Positions 8,375-18,317 of a DNA stretch of 64,000 nt are shown here, one piece after another (within the stretch, counting starts at the first letter, position 1; every line of letters begins with the position of its first letter). The stretch lies in NCBI RefSeq assembly GCF_029714425.1, contig NZ_CP121668.1, positions 1,137,501-1,201,500 of the forward strand. Direction: 5' to 3'. Origin of the DNA: Bradyrhizobium sp. CB2312 (GTDB lineage Bacteria; Pseudomonadota; Alphaproteobacteria; Rhizobiales; Xanthobacteraceae). The translations under genes and the position numbers were made by a program. The notes beneath the pieces are model-generated. The model was given only the letters and a program-made list of their open reading frames with translations, searched no databases and was not told the origin of the DNA.

Positions 8375-9187
8375 CTACTCAGCCAAGAACCTGCTCACCA
8401 CCTCGCCGAATTCCATCGGCGCCTGCTCGAACATCCAGTGGCCGGCATTGGCGATCACCGCCGTCCGCGCGCCTGCAATATGCTCTGCCAGTACGCGCCA
8501 CATCACCGACAGGCTTCCCGTGGTCGCGCCGCCGCCGATCAGCAGGGTCGGCGTCTTGATCGCCTGCGCATCGCTGAGCGTGTAGGGCCGGCGCTGCTCG
8601 TTGATCTGGCCGAGGAAGGTGAGCGTGTTGTCGCGCAATTGCTGTTTTGCGGCCCCCGGCACGCGCCGCCAGGAGCCGTCGCCCTCGATACCCTCGTAGA
8701 AATTCCGCAGCGCGCCCTCGATGTCGCCGGCGCGGATCATCTCGACCGAGCGCACCGTCTTTGCGGCGAGCGGCGGATGCGCAGGCGTGCCCTCTGGCAG
8801 CGGCAGGCTGGCGTCGAGATCGCCGCCGGGCTCGGCGAGCACCAGCTTGCGCAGCAGATCAGGCCGCGTCTGCGCGACACGAAACGCGATGTGGCCGCCG
8901 CGCGAATGGCCCATCAGATCGACGGGTCCGGGCTTCACCTGCTCGATGAAGGCGATCGTGTCTGCAACATGCTGCGCCATCTTGTAATCGTCGCCGACGG
9001 CGTCCCAATGCTCGGGAAAGAAATGTCGCAGGCTGACCGCGATCACCCGATGATTCCTAGACAGCGGGCCGAGTACCGAATACCAGGTGCGGAAATCGCC
9101 GAGCGTGCCGTGCACGCAGACCAGCGGACGGCCTTCGCCGACTTCGAGATAGGCCATGTCGTAACCGTTGACGCGGAATGTCTGCAT
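8375..9187 (-). CDS. Alpha/beta hydrolase (second of tandem pair)
   Basis: 270 residues. The nucleophile elbow is GHSRGG (in VDLMGHSRGGHIAFRV). The oxyanion region is CVHGTLGDFRTW, and the C-terminal GHWMFEQAP supplies the catalytic His. No signal peptide, so cytoplasmic. It starts two bases after the stop of its upstream paralogue (9190-10008), so both are made from one transcript. The two proteins share long stretches, such as NGYDM(A/P)YL(E/D)VGE and VIAVSLRHFFPE, which shows tandem duplication. Ester or C-C hydrolase activity is likely; substrate unknown. Confidence 0.85.
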   Translation of the reverse strand: MQTFRVNGYDMAYLEVGEGRPLVCVHGTLGDFRTWYSVLGPLSRNHRVIAVSLRHFFPEHWDAVGDDYKMAQHVADTIAFIEQVKPGPVDLMGHSRGGHIAFRVAQTRPDLLRKLVLAEPGGDLDASLPLPEGTPAHPPLAAKTVRSVEMIRAGDIEGALRNFYEGIEGDGSWRRVPGAAKQQLRDNTLTFLGQINEQRRPYTLSDAQAIKTPTLLIGGGATTGSLSVMWRVLAEHIAGARTAVIANAGHWMFEQAPMEFGEVVSRFLAE

Positions 9188-9189
9188 GA

Positions 9190-10008
9190 TCAGCTCGCCA
9201 GAAAATCCAGGACCACTTCGGAGTATTTTTGCGGCGCCTGCTCGAACATCGGATGCGTCGCGTTCGGGATGATCGCCGTCCTGGAGTAGGGCACATGCGC
9301 GGCGAGCGCATGCAGCACTTTTGGCAGCAGGCCCTTGGTCCGCGCGCCCAGGATGAACAGCGTCGGCATTTTGATGGATTCCGCATCCGCCTTCGAGAAG
9401 GGCGGGCGATCGTCGCGGACCTGACCGATCAAGGTGTAAGCGTTGTCGCGCAGGTTTTGCTTCACTATGGCTGGCAGCCGCGGCCAGGTGTTGGCACCCT
9501 CCAGCGTATCCACGAAGACGGCGAGCCCGCCATCGACATCGCCCGCCGCGATCTTGTCGGCCGAGGCCGTGAAGCGCGCAAGCAGCGGCGAGGGCCCGCC
9601 GACATAGTCAGGGTCGAGGCTCGCATCGAGTTCGCCGCCGGGCTCGGCGAGGATCAGCCGCCGTAGCAGATCCGGCCGCTGCTGCGCCACGCGGAAGCAG
9701 ATGTGTCCGCCGCGGGAATGACCCATCAGATCGACCGGGCCGAGATCAAGGTTCTCGATGAAGGCGATGACGTCTTGGACATGCTGGGCAATCGAATAGG
9801 TGTCGCCGACGCCGTCCCAGCGTTCCGGGAAGAAGTGCCGCAGGCTGACAGCGATCACCCGGTGTCGCTGCGTCAGTGGCCCGAGCACGCAGCCCCAGAC
9901 GCGGAAGTCGTTGAGCGATCCATGCACGCAGACCAGCGGCGCGCGGCCCTTGTCTTCGCCCACGTCGAGATAGGGCATGTCGTAACCGTTGACGTGGAGG
10001 CTTTGCAT
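9190..10008 (-). CDS. Alpha/beta hydrolase (first of tandem pair)
   Basis: 272 residues from the ATG at 10008 (MQSLHVNGYDMPYLDVGED), chosen because it aligns with the start of the downstream paralogue; an upstream in-frame ATG at 10101 adds a non-homologous extension. Catalytic features match the paralogue: CVHGSLNDFRVW for the oxyanion hole, GHSRGGHICF for the serine elbow, and ATHPMFEQAP for the His. The ribosome site is weak. A two-base gap to the next gene points to a bicistronic unit. Function beyond hydrolase is unknown. Confidence 0.82.
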   Translation of the reverse strand: MQSLHVNGYDMPYLDVGEDKGRAPLVCVHGSLNDFRVWGCVLGPLTQRHRVIAVSLRHFFPERWDGVGDTYSIAQHVQDVIAFIENLDLGPVDLMGHSRGGHICFRVAQQRPDLLRRLILAEPGGELDASLDPDYVGGPSPLLARFTASADKIAAGDVDGGLAVFVDTLEGANTWPRLPAIVKQNLRDNAYTLIGQVRDDRPPFSKADAESIKMPTLFILGARTKGLLPKVLHALAAHVPYSRTAIIPNATHPMFEQAPQKYSEVVLDFLAS

Positions 10009-10150
10009 TCTGGGGGGCTCGTGAGAAGAGTGCGGAACTCCTGTGCAAGATTCCCGGAAACCGGGTGGATCGCAACTATTTCCAAGCCTAGATTTGAGCA
10101 CAGATCACAGTGGGGGCATGCGAGAAGGACGCAAGCTCAGGAACCAAGCC

Positions 10151-10693
10151 ATGACCGACCAGCATTTTGCCCTGTTCGACACGAAGATAGGCCTCTGCGC
10201 CATCGCCTGGGGCCCGCGCGGCATCAACGGCACGCAGCTCCCGATGGGCGGCGAGCAGAAGATCCGGACCCGCATCAGCCAGCGCCATCCTGACGCCAGC
10301 GAAGCCGAGCCGACGGCCGAGGTGCAGCAGGCGATCGACCGCATCGTCAACTTGCTCGCCGGTGAGCCCGACGATCTCACCGACATCCCGCTCGATCTCG
10401 ATGGCGTGCCCGAGTTCAACCGCGGCGTCTACGAGATCGCCCGCGCCATTCCGCCCGGCAAGACCATCACCTATGGCGACATCGCAAAACAGCTCGGCGG
10501 CGTCCAGCTGTCGCGCGACGTCGGCCAGGCGCTCGGCCGCAACCCGTGCCCGATCGTCGTGCCCTGCCATCGCGTGTTGGCGGCGGGCAACAAGCCCGGC
10601 GGCTTCTCGGCGAATGGCGGCGTGGTGACCAAGCTGAAGATGCTGGAGATCGAAGGCGCGCTCGTGAACCACACGCCGAGCCTGTTTGATTGA
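10151..10693 (+). CDS. ogt: Methylated-DNA--protein-cysteine methyltransferase (Ogt/AdaB type)
   Basis: 180 residues. The suicide-enzyme motif IVVPCHRVLA puts the alkyl-acceptor cysteine at residue 139, preceded by TYGDIAKQLGG (DNA-binding helix) and followed by GGFSANGGVVTKLKML, which forms the guanine pocket. It repairs O6-alkylguanine in DNA by direct transfer. I chose the ATG at 10151 with AGGAA upstream; earlier in-frame starts at 10043 and 10118 would add a non-conserved extension. It is monocistronic, divergent from the hydrolase pair and followed by a palindromic repeat. Confidence 0.9.
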   Translation: MTDQHFALFDTKIGLCAIAWGPRGINGTQLPMGGEQKIRTRISQRHPDASEAEPTAEVQQAIDRIVNLLAGEPDDLTDIPLDLDGVPEFNRGVYEIARAIPPGKTITYGDIAKQLGGVQLSRDVGQALGRNPCPIVVPCHRVLAAGNKPGGFSANGGVVTKLKMLEIEGALVNHTPSLFD

Positions 10694-10713
10694 GGGTGCG
10701 AAAGCTCGCTCGG

Positions 10714-10798
10714 CGTCATGGCCGGGCTTGACCCGGCCATCCACGTCTTCCTCCTCGGTAGAAGAACGTGGATGCCCGGGACAAGCCCGGGCATGACG
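10714..10798. repeat. Dispersed palindromic repeat, family B
   Basis: Third copy of the 3675/4627 element, lying between the convergent ogt and acyl-CoA synthetase genes, where its hairpin could act as a terminator for both. Confidence 0.85.
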
Positions 10799-10820
10799 GT
10801 GTTCGGTGCGGCCGCCTGCC

Positions 10821-12365
10821 CTAAATCTTCGTCGCCGTCTTCGGCCAATATCTGTCGCGCAGATGCCGCTTCACCAGCTTGCCCGTGGGCGTGCGCGGCA
10901 GCTCGGCTTCGAAGTCGATCGAGCGCGGGCATTTGATCGCGGAGAGGCGGCTCTTGCAGTAGGCGATCAGGTCGGCCTCGAGCGCCTTGCCGACGCGCTT
11001 CATGTCGTGCGGCTGCATCACTGCCTTGACCTCCTCGCCCATCTCCTCGTTCGGCACGCCGAACACGGCGACGTCGGCCACTTCGGGGTGAGTGATGAGC
11101 ACGTCTTCCGTCTCCTGCGGGTAGATGTTCACCCCGCCCGAGATGATCATGTAGGATTTGCGGTCGGTCAGGAACAGAAAACCGTCCTTGTCGAGATAGC
11201 CGACGTCGCCGAGCGTCGACCATCCCTTGGCGTTGTAGGCCTTCTTCGTCTTCTCGGGGTCGTTGTGATAGGTGAAGGCGGGTGCGTCGGCGAAATAGAC
11301 CGTGCCGATCTCGCCGACCGGCCGCTCCTCGTCGTTCTCGTCCAGAATCTTGATCTTGCCGACCACGGCGCGGCCGACGCTGCCGCGATGCTCCAGCCAT
11401 TGCTGCGAGTTGCAGACGGTGACGCCGTTGCCCTCCGAGCCCGCGTAGTACTCGATCAGGATCGGGCCCCACCATTCGATCATCTTCGCCTTGACGTCGA
11501 CCGGGCAGGGCGCGGCGGCGTGGATCGCGCCCTTCAGCGTCGAGACATTGTACTTGGCGCGGACATCGTCCGGCAGCTTCAGCATGCGCACGAACATGGT
11601 CGGCACCAGCTGGGATTGTGTGACCTTGTATATCTCGACCAGCTTCAAAAACTCCTCGGCATCGAAATGCTCCATGATGATGGAGGTGCCGCCGAGCACG
11701 GTCGCCATCATGTTGAAGCGCAGGGGAGCGGCGTGATAGAGCGGCGCCGGCGACAGATAAGTGCTCTCGGCGTTCATGCCGCACATGTCGGCGCAGAGCA
11801 CGCGCAGGAACGCGTTCGGCTCGTCGATCTTGTTGCCCTCGAACGCCTTCTTGATGCCTTTCGGGCGGCCGGTGGTGCCCGATGAATACAGCATGTCGTA
11901 ACCGGCGACTTCGTCCGCGATCGGCGTGGTCGGCTGCGCCGCGGCTTCCTTGTCGTAGGAGCGGAAGCCGGGTAGCGGCTCGTCCATCATGTAGAAGATC
12001 GGCTCGCCGGCAGCACCCTTGACCAGGTCCTTGATCTGCTCGGCGCATTTCGGTGTGGTGATGACGACCTTGGCGCCGCAATCGCCGATGATATAGTCGA
12101 TCTCGTCCTGTTTCAGATAGCGGCTGATCGCGGTGTAATAGAGCCCGCTCCGCTGCGCCGCCCAGCAGATCTCCATGAAGGCGAGGCGGTTTTCCATCAG
12201 CAGCGCGATGTGGTCGCCGGCCTTCAGACCCAGAGAGCGGAAAAGTTGCGCGCCCTGGTTCGAAAGCTCGTCGAGCTCGCGATAGGTGATCGCCTTGCCG
12301 GTGCCGGCCATCTGGTAGGCGATCTTGTCGGGCGTCGTGCGGGCGTAGATGGAGGGGTGAGTCAT
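10821..12365 (-). CDS. Acyl-CoA synthetase, AMP-forming
   Basis: 514 residues, start ATG 12365 with GAGGAAA upstream. The adenylation signature MLYSSGTTGRPKGIKK (about residue 165) and the C-terminal RTPTGKLVKRHLRDRY with its catalytic lysine define the ANL superfamily. YYAGSEGNGVTV matches the A5 region. It activates a carboxylic acid to its CoA thioester through an acyl-AMP. It is read in the same direction as the thiolase just upstream (stop at 12483) and belongs to the beta-oxidation cluster that runs to 23 kb. Substrate (fatty or aromatic acid) cannot be read. Confidence 0.88.
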   Translation of the reverse strand: MTHPSIYARTTPDKIAYQMAGTGKAITYRELDELSNQGAQLFRSLGLKAGDHIALLMENRLAFMEICWAAQRSGLYYTAISRYLKQDEIDYIIGDCGAKVVITTPKCAEQIKDLVKGAAGEPIFYMMDEPLPGFRSYDKEAAAQPTTPIADEVAGYDMLYSSGTTGRPKGIKKAFEGNKIDEPNAFLRVLCADMCGMNAESTYLSPAPLYHAAPLRFNMMATVLGGTSIIMEHFDAEEFLKLVEIYKVTQSQLVPTMFVRMLKLPDDVRAKYNVSTLKGAIHAAAPCPVDVKAKMIEWWGPILIEYYAGSEGNGVTVCNSQQWLEHRGSVGRAVVGKIKILDENDEERPVGEIGTVYFADAPAFTYHNDPEKTKKAYNAKGWSTLGDVGYLDKDGFLFLTDRKSYMIISGGVNIYPQETEDVLITHPEVADVAVFGVPNEEMGEEVKAVMQPHDMKRVGKALEADLIAYCKSRLSAIKCPRSIDFEAELPRTPTGKLVKRHLRDRYWPKTATKI

Positions 12366-12376
12366 GGCGTTTCCTC

Positions 12377-12475
12377 AAAACGCGAATGGCGAGTAGCGAG
12401 TGGCGAATAGGGAAGAAGGGTAAACCGTTCTTCGCCTACTCACCATTCGCTACGCGCCACTCACTACTCGCTTTT
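12377..12475. repeat. Inverted repeat, family E (CGAATGGCGAGTAGCGAGTGG type)
   Basis: The left half carries GCGAATGGCGAGTAGCGAG and the right half the inverse CTACTCACCATTCGCTACG with CACTCACTACTCGC, so it forms an imperfect long hairpin. It fills the space between the CoA ligase and thiolase genes. Only one copy is visible in the window. Confidence 0.7.
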
Positions 12476-12482
12476 GCTTTTT

Positions 12483-13655
<1,173 letters not shown>

Positions 13656-13725
13656 GTCGGTCTCTCCCTGGATTCTTCTGGATTGGTTTGGTTGTCGGGG
13701 GCGGATTTAAGGGGCGGGATATGGT

Positions 13726-13745
13726 TTAGTCAATCGATCAATTAA
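13726..13745. promoter_or_regulatory. Imperfect palindrome, predicted TetR operator
   Basis: TTAGTCAATCGATCAATTAA is centred on TCGA, and 14 of its 20 positions match its own reverse complement. It is an AT-rich island in the 157-base gap between the divergent thiolase and TetR genes, a place where a TetR protein could control both. Assignment is by position and symmetry only. Confidence 0.45.
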
Positions 13746-13812
13746 CACTTGTGATGAGGCGCTGCATCGGCTTATCTGCGGCCCGCCTCAAGCGCCGAGA
13801 ACAGGGATTTCC

Positions 13813-14472
13813 GTGACTACCAGCGTACCGAACAGGCTCCCCAGCGGAAAAAATTCCACGGCAGAGAAATTGCTCGTGGCCGCGAGCGAGCTGATGATCG
13901 AACGCTCCTCGATCGAGATCTCGCTCTCCGACATCGCCCAGAAGTCAGGCGCCAACGCCGCGCTGGTGAAATATCATTTCGGCAACAAGGACGGCCTCTT
14001 GCTGGCGCTGCTCGCGCGGGATGCCGCGACCGAGATGTCCAATCTCGAATATCTGCTGGCGCAGCCGATCACGGCGACGGCGAAGCTGAAGCTGCACATC
14101 GCCGGCATCATTCGCGCCTATTACCGGTTCCCATACATGAACCGGCTGATCCATTATCTTCTGCACGAAAGCGAGGCGGGCTCTGCCGACGAAGTCTCGA
14201 AATTCTTCGTCGCACCGCTATTGGATTTTCATCGTCGTCTGCTCGCCGAAGGCGTCAGCCGCGGCGAGTTCCGCCAAACCGATCCGGTGCTGTTCTACAC
14301 CAGCCTGATCGGCGCCTGCGATCACCTGTTCTTCGGCCGGCACGCGATGTCTCGCGCGACCGGCGTCGGCCCGGTCACCGACGAAGTCTGCCGGCAATAC
14401 ATCAAGCACATGGAAACGCTGATCTGCGGCGGCATCCTCACGCAAGCCGGGGAAGCTGCTGCGGCCGGATAA
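13813..14472 (+). CDS. TetR/AcrR-family transcriptional regulator
   Basis: 219 residues, GTG start at 13813 with AGGGA upstream. The N-terminal helix-turn-helix is clear: TAEKLLVAASELMIERSS, then LSDIAQKSGANAALVKYHFG and NKDGLLLALL. The C-terminal helical part would bind the inducer, probably an acyl-CoA given the neighbours. It is divergent from thiolase and followed by SDR, hydratase, ligase and dehydrogenase genes on the plus strand, so it is the likely repressor of the whole degradation cluster (inference). Confidence 0.88.
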   Translation: MTTSVPNRLPSGKNSTAEKLLVAASELMIERSSIEISLSDIAQKSGANAALVKYHFGNKDGLLLALLARDAATEMSNLEYLLAQPITATAKLKLHIAGIIRAYYRFPYMNRLIHYLLHESEAGSADEVSKFFVAPLLDFHRRLLAEGVSRGEFRQTDPVLFYTSLIGACDHLFFGRHAMSRATGVGPVTDEVCRQYIKHMETLICGGILTQAGEAAAAG

Positions 14473-14528
14473 TCCGGCCAGAACTCTTCAAGTCTAGAGA
14501 AGAAACGCCCAAGGAAAGGTAGCCTGTC

Positions 14529-15287
14529 ATGGAATTAAAAGACGTAGCCGTTCTCATCACCGGCGGTGGTTCGGGTCTCGGCGAGGCGACCGCCCGCGCC
14601 ATGGCGGCCAAGGGCGCCAAGATCGGCGTGATCGACCAGAACAAGGAGAACGCCGAGAAGGTCGCAGCCGAGGTGAAGGGCGTCGCGCTCCACGCCGACG
14701 TCACCAGCGAGGAGCAGATCAAGGCCGCGATCGCGAAGGCGGAAGCCGCGCACGGCGTCGCCCGCGTGCTGATGAACTGCGCCGGCATCGGCGGCTCGCA
14801 GCGTATCGTCGGCCGCGACGGCGTCTATCCGCTCGAAAAGTTCGCGCGCATCATCAACGTCAACCTGATCGGCACCTTCAACTGCCTGCGCCTGTTCGCC
14901 GAGCGTCTCGTCACCATCGAGCCTGTTGGTGAGGAGCGCGGCGTCATTATCAACACCGCGTCGGTTGCCGCTTACGAAGGCCAGATCGGCCAGATCGCCT
15001 ATTCGGCGTCGAAGGGCGGCGTCGTCGGCCTGACGCTTCCGGCCGCGCGCGACCTCGCCAGCCAGAAGATCCGCGTCAACACCATCGCGCCCGGCCTGTT
15101 CTTCACGCCGCTGCTGATGGGATTGAACGAGGAGGCCCGCAAGAGCCTGGGCGCCCAGGTGCCGCATCCCTCGCGCCTTGGCGATGCCAAGGAATATGGC
15201 GCGCTCGCCGTGCACATCGTCGAGAACGCGATGCTGAACGGCGAGACCATCCGTCTCGACGGCGCCATCCGCATGGCGCCGCGGTAG
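14529..15287 (+). CDS. SDR-family 3-hydroxyacyl-CoA dehydrogenase (HSD10-like)
   Basis: 252 residues. NAD-binding TGGGSGLGEATA near the N terminus, NCAG at about 83, Ser145 in NTASVAAYEG, and Tyr158/Lys162 in AYSASKGG form the SDR catalytic set. The C-terminal half (NTIAPGLFFTPLLMGLNEE) resembles type-2 3-hydroxyacyl-CoA dehydrogenases, which oxidise 3-hydroxyacyl-CoA in beta-oxidation. It lies 56 bases after the TetR gene and before an enoyl-CoA hydratase, consistent with consecutive steps of one pathway. Confidence 0.88.
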   Translation: MELKDVAVLITGGGSGLGEATARAMAAKGAKIGVIDQNKENAEKVAAEVKGVALHADVTSEEQIKAAIAKAEAAHGVARVLMNCAGIGGSQRIVGRDGVYPLEKFARIINVNLIGTFNCLRLFAERLVTIEPVGEERGVIINTASVAAYEGQIGQIAYSASKGGVVGLTLPAARDLASQKIRVNTIAPGLFFTPLLMGLNEEARKSLGAQVPHPSRLGDAKEYGALAVHIVENAMLNGETIRLDGAIRMAPR

Positions 15288-15290
15288 CTC

Positions 15291-15430
15291 TCTTCCCTTC
15301 TCCCCTTGTGGGAGAAGGTGGCGCGCGTAGCGCGCCGGATGAGGGGTTCTCTCCGCGGAGACAGACCCCTCACCCAAGGGAGTATGTGGTCAGCGACGTA
15401 CATGCCCTCTCCCACAAGGGGAGAGGGCGC
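15291..15430. repeat. Dispersed palindromic repeat, family D (TTCTCCCCTTGTGGGAGAAG type)
   Basis: Starts TTCCCTTCTCCCCTTGTGGG and ends CCCTCTCCCACAAGGGGAGA, with GCGCGTAGCGCGCCGGATGA on the left side and CCCCTCACCC in the middle. Other copies lie at 31577, 33761 and 62844. All are intergenic. Confidence 0.85.
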
Positions 15431-15468
15431 AATAACCGCCACTCAAAGAGCGGATGCAGGAGCGCCCC

Positions 15469-16275
15469 ATGTCCCAACCGCTGCTGATCGAGCATGACGA
15501 TGGCGTTGACCGGGTGACGCTCAATCGTCCCGAGAGTCTCAACGCACTCGATCCCGCGCTGATCGATGCACTCAACGTCTATTTCCAGGGTCTGCAGCGC
15601 AACCGGGAAACGCGCGTTGTCGTGCTGCGCGGCGCCGGCAAGAACTTTTGCGCGGGCCTCGATCTCAAGGCCGCGATGGCGCGCCGCGCCGGGCAGCAGA
15701 AGCCGCCGGGCGTTACGGAGTCGCTGGATTCGCAGCGGCGCATCGCCGACATCGTCATGCTGATGCGGCGCTGTCCGCAGCCGATCATCTCGCTGGTGCA
15801 GGGCGCGGCCGCCGGCGGCGGATTTGCGCTGGCGCTGGCCTCCGACATCCGCATCGCGACGAAGTCGGCACGGATGAACTGCGCCTTCATCAAGCTCGGC
15901 CTTGGCGGCTGCGACATCGGCACTAGCTATTTTTTGCCGCGGCTCGTCGGCGTCTCTGTGGCTTCGGAACTTATCCTCACCGGACGCTTCATCGGCGCCG
16001 AGCGTGCGCTTGCGGTCGGACTCGTCTCTGAGGTCGTCGACGAAGACAAGCTTGATGCCGCGGCTGAGCCCTACATCGATGCGATGATGACGGCCTCGCC
16101 CGTCGGGCTGCGGCTGTCAAAGGAATGTCTCGACATGAGCGTCGATGCAGGATCGCTGGAAGCCGTGATCGCGATGGAGGATCGCAACCAGGTCCTGTGC
16201 AGCCGCTCCGAGGAATTTTCGGAAGGCATCAGGGCCTTCCTTGAGAAGCGAAAGCCTGTCTATATCAAGCGCTGA
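15469..16275 (+). CDS. Enoyl-CoA hydratase/isomerase (crotonase family)
   Basis: 268 residues, start at ATG 15469 because AGGAG precedes it at the right spacing; an in-frame ATG at 15454 overlaps that site. The crotonase oxyanion hole is formed by LRGAGKNFCAGLDLKAAM and VQGAAAGGGFALALASDI, followed by MNCAFIKLGLGGCDIGTSYF. Enzymes of this group add water to 2-enoyl-CoA. The downstream CoA ligase starts 43 bases later, so the two are probably cotranscribed. Confidence 0.9.
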   Translation: MSQPLLIEHDDGVDRVTLNRPESLNALDPALIDALNVYFQGLQRNRETRVVVLRGAGKNFCAGLDLKAAMARRAGQQKPPGVTESLDSQRRIADIVMLMRRCPQPIISLVQGAAAGGGFALALASDIRIATKSARMNCAFIKLGLGGCDIGTSYFLPRLVGVSVASELILTGRFIGAERALAVGLVSEVVDEDKLDAAAEPYIDAMMTASPVGLRLSKECLDMSVDAGSLEAVIAMEDRNQVLCSRSEEFSEGIRAFLEKRKPVYIKR

Positions 16276-16318
16276 ACGACAAAGATCCGCAAAGGACAAT
16301 AATTCCGGGAGACGCAAA

Positions 16319-18190
16319 ATGAGTGGAAGCGCGGCGGCGGTCATGTCAAAGCCCGCCTTTCGCAAGGTCGAGTGGCTCGCGCGCGACATCGATGTCGAGC
16401 GCCGCGCCGACGGCACGGTGGTGCTCAAGTCGCGCATTCCGTTGCAACCTCACGAGACGCACATTCCGGCTTCGCTGGCGAAATGGGCCAGGGAAGCGCC
16501 CGAGCGCATCTGGCTCGCGCAGCGCGGCGGTCCGAACCGCGAATGGCGCAAGGTTTCCTACGGCGAGGCCAAGCGCACCGTCGATGCGCTGACGCAGGCG
16601 CTGCTCGATCTCAGGCTCGACGGACGCCCGGTCGCAATCCTCTCGGGCAATTCGATCGAGCACGCGCTGATGACGCAGGCCGCGATGCAGGCGCGCGTCC
16701 CCGCGGCTCCGGTGTCGCCGGCCTACTCCTTGATGAGCCACGATCACGTCAAGCTGAAGTATCTGTTCGACCTGATCAAACCGGCCGTGGTGATGGTGCA
16801 GGACGGCCCGACCTTCGAGAAGGCACTGAAGGCACTCGATCTCACCGGCGTCGCCGTCGTTCACGTCGCGCGGCCCTGCGATGGCGTCAAGAGCGTCAGC
16901 TTCGCTGAGCTCGCCGCAACGTCGGTGACCGCTGATGTCGAGGGCTCGATCGCAGAGATCACGCCCGACACAGTCGGCAAGCTGCTGTTCACCTCGGGTT
17001 CGACCGGCATGCCCAAGGCGGTCATCAACACGCAACGCATGATGTGCGCCAATGCGGCGATGATGATGCAGGTGCGGCCGCGTATCCCGGGCGGCCCGCT
17101 GCCGGTCGTGCTCGACTGGATGCCGTGGAATCACACCATGGGCGGCAACGCGGCATTCCATCCCGTTCTGGTCGACGGCGGCACGCTCTACATCGATGAC
17201 GGCCGGCCGCTGCCCGGCCAGCTTGAAGAGACCATCAGGAATCTCCGCGAGATCTCTCCGACCTATTACGCCAACGTGCCGGCGGGCTACGCCGCGCTCG
17301 CGGCGGCGATGGAAAAGGACGATGCGCTGTGCCGCTCGTTCTTCAAGAACCTGTCGATCATGGCCTATGGCGGCGCGCGGCTGCCCGACGATCTCTACGA
17401 TCGCATGCAGGCCCTCGCCGTGAAGGCCACCGGCGAGCGCATCGTGTTCTACACCGGCTGGGGTTCGACCGAGACCGCGCCGACCTCGACCGGCACCTAT
17501 TGGGACACCGAGCGCGTCGGCCTGATCGGCCTGCCATTCCCGGGCGTGGAACTGAAAATGGTGCCGTGTGGCTCGAAATACGAGCTGCGCCTGCGCGGTG
17601 TTAACGTCACGCCCGGCTACTTCGGTCAGCCGGACCTGACGAGGAAGATGTTCGACGAGGAAGGCTTCTACTGCATCGGCGATGCCGGCATCTTCGTTGA
17701 CGATGCCGATCCGGTAAAGGGCATCATCTTCGCGGGGCGGGTGGTCGAGGACTTCAAGCTCACCACCGGCACGTTCGTGCATGTCGGCTCGCTTCGCACC
17801 GATGCGATTGCTGCGGCGACGCCCGTCGTGCATGACGCGCTGGTGGCTGGGCAGGATCAATGCTCCATTGGCTTGCTCGCCTGGCCCAATCTGCATGCGT
17901 GCCGTCAGCTTGTCGGCAATCCCGAGCTGACATTCGAACAAGCGGTGAAGCATCCGGAGGTGATCGCCTGCTTCAAGCGAGGTCTCGAAGCGCACAACAC
18001 CGAATGCGGGGGCGCCAGCAGCCGCGTCATCGCGCGCGCGATGCTGATGGTCGAGCCGCCGTCGATCGACGGCAATGAGCTGACCGACAAGGGCTACATC
18101 AACCAGAGCGCCGGCCTCGAACGCCGCGCCGCACTGGTCGAGCGGCTCTATGCGGAGCAGCCGGATCAGGATGTGATCGTGCTGCGATGA
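16319..18190 (+). CDS. Feruloyl-CoA-synthetase-type acyl-CoA ligase
   Basis: 623 residues, ATG at 16319 with GGGAGA upstream. The AMP-binding signature is LLFTSGSTGMPKAVINTQ. The following sequence (MPWNHTMGGNAAFHPVL, TGWGSTETAPTSTGTYWD, FAGRVVEDFKLTTGTFVHVG) is typical of the feruloyl-CoA synthase branch rather than FadD. These enzymes activate hydroxycinnamic or other aromatic acids. This is the best clue that the cluster handles an aromatic or aryl-propanoid acid, although no vanillin-forming hydratase/aldolase or vanillin dehydrogenase follows, so a beta-oxidative route is more likely. Confidence 0.82.
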   Translation: MSGSAAAVMSKPAFRKVEWLARDIDVERRADGTVVLKSRIPLQPHETHIPASLAKWAREAPERIWLAQRGGPNREWRKVSYGEAKRTVDALTQALLDLRLDGRPVAILSGNSIEHALMTQAAMQARVPAAPVSPAYSLMSHDHVKLKYLFDLIKPAVVMVQDGPTFEKALKALDLTGVAVVHVARPCDGVKSVSFAELAATSVTADVEGSIAEITPDTVGKLLFTSGSTGMPKAVINTQRMMCANAAMMMQVRPRIPGGPLPVVLDWMPWNHTMGGNAAFHPVLVDGGTLYIDDGRPLPGQLEETIRNLREISPTYYANVPAGYAALAAAMEKDDALCRSFFKNLSIMAYGGARLPDDLYDRMQALAVKATGERIVFYTGWGSTETAPTSTGTYWDTERVGLIGLPFPGVELKMVPCGSKYELRLRGVNVTPGYFGQPDLTRKMFDEEGFYCIGDAGIFVDDADPVKGIIFAGRVVEDFKLTTGTFVHVGSLRTDAIAAATPVVHDALVAGQDQCSIGLLAWPNLHACRQLVGNPELTFEQAVKHPEVIACFKRGLEAHNTECGGASSRVIARAMLMVEPPSIDGNELTDKGYINQSAGLERRAALVERLYAEQPDQDVIVLR

Positions 18191-18203
18191 GAACGAGTGA
18201 ATT

Positions 18204-18297
18204 CGTCATTCCGGGGCGCGCGTAGCGCGAACCCGGAATCCAGAGATGACCAGATCGAGATTCCGGGTTCGGCGCTCCGCGCCGCCCCGGAATGACA
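18204..18297. repeat. Dispersed palindromic repeat, family C (CGTCATTCCGGGGCGCG type)
   Basis: Begins CGTCATTCCGGGGCGCGCG and ends GCCCCGGAATGACAG, with inverse inner segments ACCCGGAATCCAGAG and GAGATTCCGGGTTC. Copies are found at 41992 and 49559. Confidence 0.85.
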
Positions 18298-18317
18298 GCA
18301 AGTGAAAGGTAGCCGCC

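Noticed and set aside
16346..17995. 549-codon minus-strand frame opposite the feruloyl-CoA-synthetase-type gene
   Set aside because: Same reason: antisense of a gene with a full AMP-binding signature, and no motif of its own.
16319..18190. Cluster as a feruloyl-CoA to vanillin pathway
   Set aside because: The ligase type fits, but there is no feruloyl-CoA hydratase/aldolase and no vanillin dehydrogenase. Instead a thiolase and acyl-CoA dehydrogenases are present.
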